Below, in pieces: positions 50,115 through 59,412 of a stretch of DNA of 64,000 nucleotides. Location of the stretch: the NCBI RefSeq assembly GCF_009928685.1, contig NZ_WWEO01000045.1:1-64000 (forward strand), written 5' to 3'. The notes beneath the pieces are model-generated. The model worked only from the letters and a program-made list of their open reading frames with translations. It ran no database searches and had not been told where the DNA came from. The DNA is from Mucilaginibacter agri. Its GTDB lineage: Bacteria; Bacteroidota; Bacteroidia; Sphingobacteriales; Sphingobacteriaceae. Every line of letters starts with the position of its first letter. Position 1 is the first letter of the stretch. The position numbers were made by a program, and so were the translations under genes.

Positions 50115-50933
50115 ATGCATATAGATGCACACCAGCATTTTTGGACGTATAACCCAATTGACTTTGATTGGATAACTGACGATATGGCAAACATTAGGCG
50201 GGATTTTTTGCCGGCCGACCTTGAGCCTGTTTTAAAAGAAAATGGTATAGATGGCTGTGTAAGCGTTCAGGCAGAGCAAACTGAAAGTGAAAACGAATGG
50301 CTGCTAGCCCATGCTTCAGAAAATCCATTTATTAAAGGGGTAGTAGGGTGGGTGGACCTTAGGGCAAAAGGTGTGGAAGAGCGTTTGGCTTATTACAGCC
50401 AAGTGCCGGCAATAAAGGGGTTTAGGCACATATTGCAAGCCGAACCAGATCGCGCGTTTATGCTGCAACCAGATTTTAAAAGGGGCATCAGCTTGTTAAA
50501 GAAATATAATTTCACTTATGATATACTCATCAATTCAGATCAACTGGGTTATAGTGCCGAGTTGGTAAAAGCCTTTCCAAATCAAAAATTCGTTGTGGAT
50601 CATATCGCTAAACCTAATATACGTGCGGGGGAGTTAGAGAATTGGGCTAAACAGATACGTAAGATTGCCCTGTTTGATAATGTAAGTTGTAAAGTTTCGG
50701 GAATGGTTACCGAGGCAAGTTTAACCGATTGGAAAAAAAACGATTTTACGCCTTATCTCGATGTTGTTAGCGAAGCATTTGGACCAAAACGGCTGTTGTA
50801 CGGAAGCGATTGGCCGGTATGCCTTGCAGCTGCCAGCTATGAGCAGGTTATGACTATTGTGACCGATTATTTCTCGGTCGCGGAGCAGGAACTAATATTT
50901 GGAATGAATGCCGTAAAGTTTTACAATTTATAG
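50115..50933 (+). CDS. Amidohydrolase-2 family L-fuconolactonase
   Basis: 272 residues. MHIDAHQHFWTYNP provides the metal-binding HxH, VDHIAKPNI the central His, and LLYGSDWPVCLAA the terminal Asp, the set of the amidohydrolase COG3618 lactonases. The protein should open L-fucono-1,5-lactone to L-fuconate in the cytoplasm. There is no signal peptide. It ends the FucP-mutarotase-lactonase unit; genes are 10 bp apart. Confidence 0.92.
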   Translation: MHIDAHQHFWTYNPIDFDWITDDMANIRRDFLPADLEPVLKENGIDGCVSVQAEQTESENEWLLAHASENPFIKGVVGWVDLRAKGVEERLAYYSQVPAIKGFRHILQAEPDRAFMLQPDFKRGISLLKKYNFTYDILINSDQLGYSAELVKAFPNQKFVVDHIAKPNIRAGELENWAKQIRKIALFDNVSCKVSGMVTEASLTDWKKNDFTPYLDVVSEAFGPKRLLYGSDWPVCLAAASYEQVMTIVTDYFSVAEQELIFGMNAVKFYNL

Positions 50934-51073
50934 AATCGCAGCTATAACATTCGTGCTTCAATGACGTGGAGAATATTTTAAGTTGCAATGCGAAATATGC
51001 GGTTTTAAGTTTAATTTGAAACGCTTTAGAATAAACCGATATATTCTTAATTTAAAATTCCCAAACCACCTAA

Positions 51074-53296
51074 ATGCTAAGAAGGTTACTTTTTGCTGTC
51101 TTCTTGTTATTTTCCTACCAGCCGGTATTTGCTCAGGATGCAGTTCTTTTCAATCCTTCAACGGTTCGTCGGGAGATTAAGGCTATAAAAATCAACTCAA
51201 ACCTTAATATTGATGGTGTACTTAACGAGGCAGAATGGAAAACCGCCATTGGGGCAACTAACTTCACCCAGATCGAACCCTATCAAGGCAAGCCGTCTAA
51301 TTACCCTACTACTATAAAAGTATTATATAACAGAACTTTCTTGTACATAGGCGTGCTGTGTGCCGATCCACAAGGCAAGAAAGCGATTATGGCCACGGAT
51401 TTCGCCCGGGATTTTGATCTTTTAAAACACGATCTTGTCAACCTGGCATTTGATACCTTTAATGATCAGCGAAACGCAATGGTATTCGCAACTAATGCTT
51501 ACGGTGTGCAACGGGATCAGCTTTCATTCGATGATACTTATTACGATATCGACTGGAATGCACTTTGGAAAGTTCGGACTTTACGTACGGATAGCGGCTG
51601 GGTTGCAGAGATGGCAATACCGTGGAAATCTTTGCGTTACCCCAAAACAAAGGATAGCACACAATCCTGGGGATTTAATATTTACCGGAATCGCAGGTTA
51701 AGTAATGAAACCAGCGCATTTTCGCCGTATCCGCGTATTTTCACTTCTGCTCATATGAATTACGCGGGTGTTTTGACCGGCCTCGAGCCTCCACCGCCTA
51801 CCTCCAATATTATTGTTGCCCCATACATTCTCGCTTCAACCGATCGTTATAATTATAACGACCCGACATTACCGAAACAGTCCAATTTTAAAGTCGGTGG
51901 AGATGTTAAATGGGCGTTGACGCCGAATGCCGTCTTAGATTTGACTGCCAACACAGATTTTGCGCAGGCAGATGTTGATCAGCAAATTAATAATACATCG
52001 AGGTTTAATGTTTTCTTTCCCGAGAAAAGACAATTCTTTCTAGAAAATGCTTCTTTGTTCGGTGTGCAGATCAGCATGAACGGCGATAACGCAGGCGGTT
52101 CTATGCGTTATCAGCCTTTTAATAGCCGCAATATAGGATTAAGCGCTAACGGTGATCCGGTTCCCATCGCCGGAGGCGGCCGTTTTGTTTACCGTTCGGC
52201 AGAAATGAACTATGGCGCAATGGCGATTAGGCAAGAAGGGTATGAGGGTATTCCGGGGACAAACTTTTTCGTTGGACGTTTTTCCCATAATCTGGGGAGC
52301 CTTAATAGAATTGGAGGGCTTGTTACCCTGAAGCAGCTACCGGGCGCAGCGAATATTGAAACAACCGTCGACGGTTTTTTCAGAATAGGGCAGGCTAATT
52401 CCATAAATGCCATATTTTCTCAATCAACTACCACAAATACGGGTGCAAAAGGATTTGGCGGCATTGTACAGTATTTTAATATTACGAACGCCCATGAGAT
52501 CTGGTGGACACAATCGCTGATCACTAAAGATTTCGATCCTCAAATGGGCTTTGTTTCCAGAAGCGACGTAATTGCCACAACACCTGGTGCTAATTATTTT
52601 TATCGTGGTAACTTATTACCATTTAAAAACTTCCTTTTATCCTATGCGCCAGGCATTACTCCGGAATTATATCATGTTGCTTCGACGGGCAAATTCTCTG
52701 AATTCGATCTGCCGATTTTTCCAATTTGGCTAAATTTCAAGAACGGCGGATACTTCGGGTACGGCGTTCAGGGAACCTGGCAGCATTTGACAGCTGTTTT
52801 TTCGCCCCTCGATGTCGAGATAGCGCCTGGCGATTACCACTATTTCAATCACCAGTTCTTTTTTCAATCCAATCCTTCCAAGATGATCAATGGTGCCTTT
52901 ACGTTAACAACGGGTCAATATTTTAATGGGAAACTAACTACTACAGATTATAAACTACAATTTGCCCCAAACCCTCATATCTCACTCATGGGTGAGTTTA
53001 ATCAAAACTCATTTTCCCATGTTGGCACGCTGGAGAGTTCTAAAACAGTTAACCTCTACATTCTGCAAGGGCGTTTTGCGCTCAATCCTAGGGTACAGCT
53101 TACCGGTATTTATCAAAAAAATTCAATTAATGAGTCGGATGCTTATAACGTTAGATTGGCATGGGAGTTTTCCCCGCTAAGTTATGTTTACCTGATTTAT
53201 AACCGCGGCAACCGTTATCAGATAGTTGATCGTCCTGTACAGACAGAAACCGAAGAACACCTGATATTTAAACTCAGTTATGTGAAGCAATTTTAA
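51074..53296 (+). CDS. DUF5916 outer-membrane protein with CBM9-like N-terminal domain
   Basis: 740 residues. The signal peptide LRRLLFAVFLLFSYQPVFAQ is followed by a CBM9/DOMON-like domain (about 40-230: IKINSNLNIDGVLNEAEWKTA, FLYIGVLCADPQG, GVQRDQLSFDDTYYDIDWNALWKVRTLRTDSGWVAEMAIPWKSLRYP). The DUF5916 beta-barrel-like region includes RFNVFFPEKRQFFLENASLFGVQI and a C-terminal strand ending VKQF. The family is widespread in Bacteroidota, of unclear function; carbohydrate binding at the cell surface is suggested by the first domain. It lies between the fucose and fructan clusters and may be a single-gene unit. Confidence 0.88.
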   Translation: MLRRLLFAVFLLFSYQPVFAQDAVLFNPSTVRREIKAIKINSNLNIDGVLNEAEWKTAIGATNFTQIEPYQGKPSNYPTTIKVLYNRTFLYIGVLCADPQGKKAIMATDFARDFDLLKHDLVNLAFDTFNDQRNAMVFATNAYGVQRDQLSFDDTYYDIDWNALWKVRTLRTDSGWVAEMAIPWKSLRYPKTKDSTQSWGFNIYRNRRLSNETSAFSPYPRIFTSAHMNYAGVLTGLEPPPPTSNIIVAPYILASTDRYNYNDPTLPKQSNFKVGGDVKWALTPNAVLDLTANTDFAQADVDQQINNTSRFNVFFPEKRQFFLENASLFGVQISMNGDNAGGSMRYQPFNSRNIGLSANGDPVPIAGGGRFVYRSAEMNYGAMAIRQEGYEGIPGTNFFVGRFSHNLGSLNRIGGLVTLKQLPGAANIETTVDGFFRIGQANSINAIFSQSTTTNTGAKGFGGIVQYFNITNAHEIWWTQSLITKDFDPQMGFVSRSDVIATTPGANYFYRGNLLPFKNFLLSYAPGITPELYHVASTGKFSEFDLPIFPIWLNFKNGGYFGYGVQGTWQHLTAVFSPLDVEIAPGDYHYFNHQFFFQSNPSKMINGAFTLTTGQYFNGKLTTTDYKLQFAPNPHISLMGEFNQNSFSHVGTLESSKTVNLYILQGRFALNPRVQLTGIYQKNSINESDAYNVRLAWEFSPLSYVYLIYNRGNRYQIVDRPVQTETEEHLIFKLSYVKQF

Positions 53297-53354
53297 TATT
53301 GTTGTCGCTTTATACTATTTGGGAGGAGCGTTATCACCTCAAAAAGCAAAAAAA

Positions 53355-53385
53355 TTTGCTTTAAACGTTTAAAGTATTATATTTG
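53355..53385 (+). promoter_or_regulatory. Consensus promoter of the lacI-type gene with operator in the spacer
   Basis: TTTG (53355-53358), exactly 19 bp, then TATATTTG (53378-53385): a perfect Bacteroidota promoter. The spacer begins with the 16-bp palindrome, so bound repressor would block RNA polymerase. Predicted start about 53392, leaving some 38 nt of leader. Confidence 0.82.
53359..53374. promoter_or_regulatory. LacI operator 1, CTTTAAACGTTTAAAG
   Basis: Perfect 16-bp palindrome with the central CG typical of LacI-family operators, placed between the -33 and -7 boxes of the regulator's own promoter. It indicates autoregulation. Confidence 0.85.
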
Positions 53386-53429
53386 ATTTATAAACCAATT
53401 GTAAACCCTGTTTTTACTATCTTTTCCAA

Positions 53430-54440
53430 ATGAAGAAAGTCGGTCTGAAAGACATCGCTTTGCACGTCGGCGTATCAACGGCGCTGGTTTCGTATGTGCT
53501 TAACGGGCAAGCAGAAGAGAAGCAGGTAGGAAAAGAAGTAGCGGAAAGAATCAGGCGCGCTGCAGAGGAGCTAGAGTATCGTCCCAACCAGCTGGCTAAA
53601 AGCCTGAAGACACGGAAGTCTAATACTATTGGTTTAATTGTTGCCGATATTAATTATCGGTTCAGCTCCGGCATTACCCGGGCAATAGAGGCGGAGGCTA
53701 AGCGAAAAAATTATACGGTGATTTTCGGCAGTAGTAACGAAAGCAGCGACAAGTTCTCGGAATTGGTGAACGTACTGGTAAATCATCAGGTCGACGGGCT
53801 TATCCTGGTGCCGGTGGAACATGCAGAGCAGTCGATACTTACGCTACAGAAGTCGGATGTTCCCTTTGTTTTGATTGATAGAAATTTTCCTAATATACTG
53901 ACTAATAGTGTTTTGCTTGATAATTATAAGGCTGCGTATGACTCGACGGTACATTTAATTAATCAAGGGCATAGCAAAATTGCCTTTATTAATTACAATG
54001 CGCAGTTGCATAATCTACAGGAAAGAACAAGAGGATATTTGGCCGCGTTGGAAGAACACGGCATAGAACATCATCCTGGATGGTCACTTTTTGTGCGGTC
54101 AAGTCATTATGAAAGTGACATGCGAAAAGCTATTCAACAATTAGTATCCGGAAACAAATGTGACGCGATTTTTTTTGCCACCGACAGGTTATCGATCAGC
54201 GGGTTGAAGGAAATTGTAAGCCTGAAAGTGAGAGTGCCTGATGATATTTCGGTGTTCAGCTTTGATGAATCTGAAGCCTTTGAACTCTTTAGTTGTCCAA
54301 TTAGCCATGCGCGCCAACCCTTGGAGAAAATGGGGAAAATTGCGGTAACCATGTTGCTGGATTCTATTAACAAGCCTCGGGCGGTTAACCAAATTTACCT
54401 GGAGACACAGTTAGTTATAGAAAAAAGTTGCCGGGAATAA
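53430..54440 (+). CDS. LacI-family regulator of the fructan/sucrose-type locus
   Basis: 336 residues. The N-terminal HTH and hinge are VGLKDIALHVGVSTALVSYVLNGQ, then YRPNQLAKSLKTRKSNTIGLIVADINYRFSSGITRAIEAEAKRK. The periplasmic-binding-like effector domain follows (DGLILVPVEHAEQ, GHSKIAFINYN, DAIFFATDRLSISGLKEI, PDDISVFSFDESEAFELFSCPISHARQPLEKMG). It probably binds the palindromes at 53359, 54455 and 54529 and is released by a sugar or sugar phosphate derived from the substrate. It is transcribed toward susC, 151 bp upstream of it. Confidence 0.93.
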   Translation: MKKVGLKDIALHVGVSTALVSYVLNGQAEEKQVGKEVAERIRRAAEELEYRPNQLAKSLKTRKSNTIGLIVADINYRFSSGITRAIEAEAKRKNYTVIFGSSNESSDKFSELVNVLVNHQVDGLILVPVEHAEQSILTLQKSDVPFVLIDRNFPNILTNSVLLDNYKAAYDSTVHLINQGHSKIAFINYNAQLHNLQERTRGYLAALEEHGIEHHPGWSLFVRSSHYESDMRKAIQQLVSGNKCDAIFFATDRLSISGLKEIVSLKVRVPDDISVFSFDESEAFELFSCPISHARQPLEKMGKIAVTMLLDSINKPRAVNQIYLETQLVIEKSCRE

Positions 54441-54454
54441 TTTTTTGCATATGT

Positions 54455-54470
54455 CTTTAAACGTTTAAAG
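54455..54470. promoter_or_regulatory. LacI operator 2, CTTTAAACGTTTAAAG
   Basis: Second perfect copy, 14 bp after the lacI stop codon and 122 bp before the susC ATG. Confidence 0.85.
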
Positions 54471-54528
54471 CGATAAACATGATTTTTTGTAAACACTTTA
54501 TTGATTTCGGAAACAGTTCGCCCTAGTC

Positions 54529-54544
54529 CTTTAAACGTTTAAAG
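54529..54544. promoter_or_regulatory. LacI operator 3, CTTTAAACGTTTAAAG
   Basis: Third perfect copy, 47 bp before the susC ATG. Its centre is 74 bp from that of operator 2, seven helical turns, so the two lie on the same face of DNA and could be looped or bound cooperatively. I could not place a consensus -33/-7 pair here. Confidence 0.85.
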
Positions 54545-54591
54545 AGCTAAAAGAAGACCAATTACCAATTTATAAATCCTATTGCCTGATT

Positions 54592-57500
54592 ATGAAAATT
54601 AAATTATTACTTTTTCTAATGCTGCTTTATGGTGCGGCATTTGCCCAGCAGCAAAGCCTGTCTGGGGTAGTAACCAGTAAAGACCTCGGTACGCCGCTTG
54701 CAGGTGTTACCGTTAAGTCGCCGCTACAGACGGTGACGAGCGACAACGCCGGTAAGTTTACCGTAAAAGTATCGGCAAATCAGAGTGTGACATTTAGCTA
54801 TGTGGGTATGCTATCGGTTACGCACGTATTTAAAGGGGAAACTAAGCCGCTTGCCGTTCAACTGGAGTATTCCTCCGGCAGCTTGAATGAAGTTGTTGTA
54901 ACGGGTTACCAAACTCAAAAAAAGGCTGATGTTACGGGAGCAGTCGCGGTGGTAAAAATGGCCGATGTTAAGGATGTGCCCCTTGGCAGCCCAACCAAAG
55001 CGCTGCAAGGCCGTATACCCGGCGTTTATATTACAACAAACGGCGCGCCCGAGGGCGGTACTACAGTGCGAATACGCGGTATAGGTACGTTAAATAATAA
55101 TGATCCTTTATACGTAATAGATGGTATCCCGACTACGCGTGGCCTGGAAGAGATCAATCAAAATGATATCGAATCTTTTCAAGTATTGAAAGATGCTGCC
55201 TCAGCTTCTATTTATGGTTCTCGCGCAGCCAACGGCGTTATTATCATCACCACTAAAAAAGGTAAAAAGGGATTTAGCCGTATTGATGTAAGCGGAAACG
55301 CCTCGCTGCAATACTACAACACCAAGTTGTCTGTACTCAATACGCAACAGCGCGGAGAGGCTTACTGGCGTGCTTCCGTAAATGATGGTACCAATCCGAA
55401 TAATAACCAGATCTACCAATTTGACTGGAATAATAATTTCAATAACCCTGTCCTTAATAAAGTAATCCTGCCTGCTTATATAGATGCAGCCAAAACAATG
55501 CAACCTGCAGATACTAAGTGGTTTGATGAAATTGCACAGACCTCGGTTATTCAAAATTACAACGTAGCGTTTTCAAACGGCAGCGAAAAGGGAAACAGTT
55601 TCCTTTCGATGAATTATTATGACAATAATGGTATCGTTAAGGAAACCAACGTCAAGAAAATAATATTCAGGGTTAACACTGATCACAATTTTTTTGATGG
55701 CCGGCTGAAGGTAGGTGAAAATTTGAATGCTACCTATGTGAAAGACAAACTGATTCCGGTAAGCGACGCACTTTTCTCAGCGCTTGTTCAACAACCTATA
55801 GTTCCGGTATATACGGTAACCGGCGGGTGGGGCGGCCCTGCACCAGGTATGACAGACAGGCAAAATCCCGTGCGCCAGATTATGGATAATCAACAAAATT
55901 CGAGTTATTTTGGGCGCATAGTCGGTAATGTGTTTGCTGATCTCACCATTTTGCCTCGCTTGCATTTCAAAACAAGCTACGGGATAGATTATGATGGGAC
56001 TTATCAGCGAACTTTACGCAAATCGTATGTTTCGGGCTTTCTTGCCGATCCATCTAATCTTGTTAATAATACCCAAAACTATGATGGCAACCTGATCTGG
56101 CAGAATACGTTAACTTATGACTTTAGCTACAATAAGCACAAGTTTGATTTTCTTGCTGGCCAGGAGTCTGTGAAATTTATTAACCAAAACTTTTTTGGCA
56201 GCAGACAAGGTTACGCGCTCGAAACTATTGATTATGCTTACTTGGACGCCGGTTCTACTAATATTTTAAATGGCGGTAATGGCAGCGCTTATTCTCTGCT
56301 CTCGTACTTCGGAAAAATCAACTATGCCTTTGATAATAAATATCTGGCAGCAGTAACGCTCAGACGGGATGGTTCTTCACGATTTGGCGAGAATAACAGG
56401 TATGGATTTTTCCCTTCCGCGCAGGTAGGCTGGCGTATAAGCCAGGAAAATTTCATGAAGAAACAGAAATTTATTTCTGACCTGAAATTGCGTTATGATT
56501 ATGGTGTAACCGGTAATCAGAATATCGGCAACTATGCTACCTATTCGCTTTATAGTGCTATTTACGGTACAGATCCAACATTCAATGCCGACCGTGGTAC
56601 AGCCTATGACATTACCGGTGCTGGAACTGGCACTTTGCCCTCAGGCTTTGTTAAAATTCAACAAGGTAACCCAAACTTAAAATGGGAAGAAACCAAAGAG
56701 CATAACATTGGCCTCGACTTCGGCTTAATGGAGCAAAAAATCACCGGTTCGGTAGATTACTTTATCAAGAAAACTTCCGGGATTTTGATAACCCCGGGTT
56801 ATCTGGCCGTGATTGGCGAGGGCGGTACCCAAACTTTCAATGGTGGTAACATGCAGAATAAAGGCGTGGAGGTTGCGCTTAATTATCAGAACGATTTCGG
56901 AACTGATTGGAAATTACAACTAAACGGCAATTTTGCCACTTTCCGCAACAAGGTAACGTACCTGCCATCGGAGGTTTTAACCGCTTATCCGGGTAACGGT
57001 TCAACCCAAACCATTTTGGGGCATTCGATTAACTCCATATATGGTTACGTTGCCCAGGGGTTGTTCACCTCGCAAGACGAGGTAACTAATTCGCCAGATC
57101 AACCAGGTAAGGGCTTGGGGCGTATTCGGTTTGCTGATTTAAACGGCGATGGTAAAATAGATGCGAGCGACCGGACATTTATTTCAAACGGCAACCCCGA
57201 CTTTACTTATGGCTTGAATATCAACCTCAGTTATAAGAATTTTGATCTGGCCGCATTTTTCCAGGGAGTACAGGGTATCAACGTTTATAACACTTACAAA
57301 ACATATACCGATTTTTCATCCCTATGGCCCGGAACAAACTGGGGCACCCGGGTGATGGATGCGTGGTCGCCAACCAATACAGGGTCAACTATTCCGGCTT
57401 TGACATTGGTGGATAGGAATAACGAAGGGCGGACATCTACTTACTTCCTCGAAAACGGTTCGTACCTCAAAATGCGGAATTTGCAGATTGGCTATAATTT

Positions 57501-57669
57501 GAAGAGCGCGCTTCGGTCTATCAAGGTCACCAACGCAAGGGTCTATTTACAGGGAACTAACTTGTTTACTATTAAGAGCAAGAGTTTTACCGCAACAGAT
57601 CCGGAGAATCCGGGAGGAGCATATCCAATTCCGGTTATTACGTCCATTGGTTTAGATCTTTCATTTTAA
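54592..57669 (+). CDS. SusC-like TonB-dependent outer-membrane transporter
   Basis: 1025 residues. Signal peptide (ending AAFAQQ), carboxypeptidase-D-like regulatory domain (about 22-95: LSGVVTSKDLGTPLAGVTVKSPLQTVTSDNAGKFTV), then the plug with LNEVVVTGYQTQKKADVTGAV, LQGRIPGVYITTNGAPEGGTTVRIRGIGTLNNNDPLYVIDGIP and AASASIYGSRAANGVIIITTKKG, and a large beta-barrel ending ITSIGLDLSF. It imports oligosaccharides across the outer membrane with SusD. Neighbouring GH32 enzyme suggests fructose-containing glycans or sucrose. Confidence 0.96.
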   Translation: MKIKLLLFLMLLYGAAFAQQQSLSGVVTSKDLGTPLAGVTVKSPLQTVTSDNAGKFTVKVSANQSVTFSYVGMLSVTHVFKGETKPLAVQLEYSSGSLNEVVVTGYQTQKKADVTGAVAVVKMADVKDVPLGSPTKALQGRIPGVYITTNGAPEGGTTVRIRGIGTLNNNDPLYVIDGIPTTRGLEEINQNDIESFQVLKDAASASIYGSRAANGVIIITTKKGKKGFSRIDVSGNASLQYYNTKLSVLNTQQRGEAYWRASVNDGTNPNNNQIYQFDWNNNFNNPVLNKVILPAYIDAAKTMQPADTKWFDEIAQTSVIQNYNVAFSNGSEKGNSFLSMNYYDNNGIVKETNVKKIIFRVNTDHNFFDGRLKVGENLNATYVKDKLIPVSDALFSALVQQPIVPVYTVTGGWGGPAPGMTDRQNPVRQIMDNQQNSSYFGRIVGNVFADLTILPRLHFKTSYGIDYDGTYQRTLRKSYVSGFLADPSNLVNNTQNYDGNLIWQNTLTYDFSYNKHKFDFLAGQESVKFINQNFFGSRQGYALETIDYAYLDAGSTNILNGGNGSAYSLLSYFGKINYAFDNKYLAAVTLRRDGSSRFGENNRYGFFPSAQVGWRISQENFMKKQKFISDLKLRYDYGVTGNQNIGNYATYSLYSAIYGTDPTFNADRGTAYDITGAGTGTLPSGFVKIQQGNPNLKWEETKEHNIGLDFGLMEQKITGSVDYFIKKTSGILITPGYLAVIGEGGTQTFNGGNMQNKGVEVALNYQNDFGTDWKLQLNGNFATFRNKVTYLPSEVLTAYPGNGSTQTILGHSINSIYGYVAQGLFTSQDEVTNSPDQPGKGLGRIRFADLNGDGKIDASDRTFISNGNPDFTYGLNINLSYKNFDLAAFFQGVQGINVYNTYKTYTDFSSLWPGTNWGTRVMDAWSPTNTGSTIPALTLVDRNNEGRTSTYFLENGSYLKMRNLQIGYNLKSALRSIKVTNARVYLQGTNLFTIKSKSFTATDPENPGGAYPIPVITSIGLDLSF

Positions 57670-57684
57670 TTAATGCCTGCAACC

Positions 57685-59400
57685 ATGAAAAAGCAAATTT
57701 TATCAATCATATTGGTTTTAAGCGTGCTGGCCGCTTGTAAAAAGACCCTCGACCAGCAACCCCAGGGGGTTATTTCGAGCGATGAGCTGAATACACCAAC
57801 GAATATCGAAAAGATGGTAATCGCAGCCTACTCATCGTTAGGTAACGAAAATCTGCATACGTCTAACAGCCTTTGGCCTTGGGGCAGCATGCGTAGTGGC
57901 GATGCCTATAAAGGCGGCGACGGTGTGGGCGACAACAGTGAGTGGAACGACTACGAAACCTTTGTAACCAACCAGAACACAAACAGCCTCACCGACCAGA
58001 TGTGGGCGCAATTGTATAATGGAATTGCCCGCGTTAACAACGCGCTTCAACGGGTAGAGCAGATAGACGCAGGATCGTATCCACAAAAAATTCAGCGCCA
58101 AGCCGAAATGCGCTTTCTGAGAGGAAACTATTATTTCATGCTTAAGATCATGTGGAACAGGGTTCCTTACATCGATGAGAGTATAGCGGTAGATCAGTAC
58201 ATCAACATTTCGAACGTGGCACTGACCAGTGATCAGCTTTGGGATAAAATTGCTGCCGATTTTCGCTATGCTGCCGATAATTTACCCGCTACACAAGCAG
58301 ACAAAGGCCGGCCAACTAAGTATGCGGCCCAGGCTTATCTGGCTAAAACCGAGTTATATCAGGCATACAAGCAGAACGACGAACATACCGTTACCGGGAT
58401 AGATCAAACCAAGTTAAATCAAGTAGTAACGCTCTGCGATAGTGTGATTAACTATAGCGGTTATGCTTTAGCCGGAGATTTTGGAGATAATTTCCTAACC
58501 GCAAATGAAAACGGTCCTGAATCCATTTTTGCCATCCAATATTCAAAAAATGATGGAACGCAGTTTGGTCGTATAGATATGGGGCACTCGCTGGTTTACC
58601 CGATGAATCAGGAGTTTGGTTGCTGCTGGCAGCATATTCCAAGCCAGGACCTTGTTAACTCCTTTAAAACTGCATCTACAGGTTTGCCATTATTTACAGG
58701 TTATAATAACAGTGACGCTATCGAAGGCGGCGATTTCCTTAACCAGACATTCGATCCGAGGCTTGACCATACGGTTGCCATTCCGGGGCACCCTTACAAG
58801 TACGATCCAAAGTTTGTTTATCAAAAAACCTGGGCAAGGGCCCCGGCCATTTACGGTTATTTTTCGGAGTTGAAAGGTACTGTTGATGCCAGCGACCCAT
58901 CCTTCCAAAAAATTCCGCCATTTATGTCAAGCTCAAAAAACTGGGAGCTGATCCGTTTCGCCGACGTTTTGCTTTGGAAAGCAGAGGCGCTAATTGAATT
59001 GGGCAGACCACAGGATGCACTGCCATTGGTTAATCAGGTAAGGCAACGTGCGGCAGTTAGCACGTCGAGGTTAAAGCAAACCGATGGCTCAGCTACATCA
59101 AATTATAAGGTGGCCACTTATCAGCCAGGCGTTAATTGCAACTGGACGCAGGATTTTGCCCGACAAGCACTCCGTACCGAACGACGCCTCGAATTTGCAC
59201 TGGAAGGAAACCGTTTTTTTGATTTGGTACGTTGGGGCATTGCCGATACTTATTTAAACTCATATTTTACTTCGGAGTCATCTAAACGCTCCTACCTGAA
59301 AAATGCTAAATTTACGAAGGGACGCGATGAATATCTGCCGATCCCTTTAAACCAAATCAATTATAGCAAAGGCCTGTATAAGCAAAATCCAGGCTTCTAA
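57685..59400 (+). CDS. SusD-like surface glycan-binding lipoprotein
   Basis: 571 residues from the ATG at 57685, which gives a proper lipoprotein signal (KKQILSIILVLSVLAACKK, lipobox LAAC); the upstream ATG at 57673 would add four residues. RagB/SusD helices include QPQGVISSDELNTPTNIEKMVIAAYSSLG, QMWAQLYNGIARVNNALQRVEQI and AEMRFLRGNYYFMLKIMW, with the C-terminal ARQALRTERRLEFALEGNRFFDLVRWG and DEYLPIPLNQINYSKGLYKQNPGF. It caps SusC and binds the ligand. Confidence 0.95.
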   Translation: MKKQILSIILVLSVLAACKKTLDQQPQGVISSDELNTPTNIEKMVIAAYSSLGNENLHTSNSLWPWGSMRSGDAYKGGDGVGDNSEWNDYETFVTNQNTNSLTDQMWAQLYNGIARVNNALQRVEQIDAGSYPQKIQRQAEMRFLRGNYYFMLKIMWNRVPYIDESIAVDQYINISNVALTSDQLWDKIAADFRYAADNLPATQADKGRPTKYAAQAYLAKTELYQAYKQNDEHTVTGIDQTKLNQVVTLCDSVINYSGYALAGDFGDNFLTANENGPESIFAIQYSKNDGTQFGRIDMGHSLVYPMNQEFGCCWQHIPSQDLVNSFKTASTGLPLFTGYNNSDAIEGGDFLNQTFDPRLDHTVAIPGHPYKYDPKFVYQKTWARAPAIYGYFSELKGTVDASDPSFQKIPPFMSSSKNWELIRFADVLLWKAEALIELGRPQDALPLVNQVRQRAAVSTSRLKQTDGSATSNYKVATYQPGVNCNWTQDFARQALRTERRLEFALEGNRFFDLVRWGIADTYLNSYFTSESSKRSYLKNAKFTKGRDEYLPIPLNQINYSKGLYKQNPGF

Positions 59401-59412
59401 CCAAGTAAAATT

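Noticed and set aside
51435..51701. Open frame of 88 codons inside the DUF5916 gene
   Set aside because: It overlaps the conserved CBM9-like domain in another frame and shows no independent coding signal.
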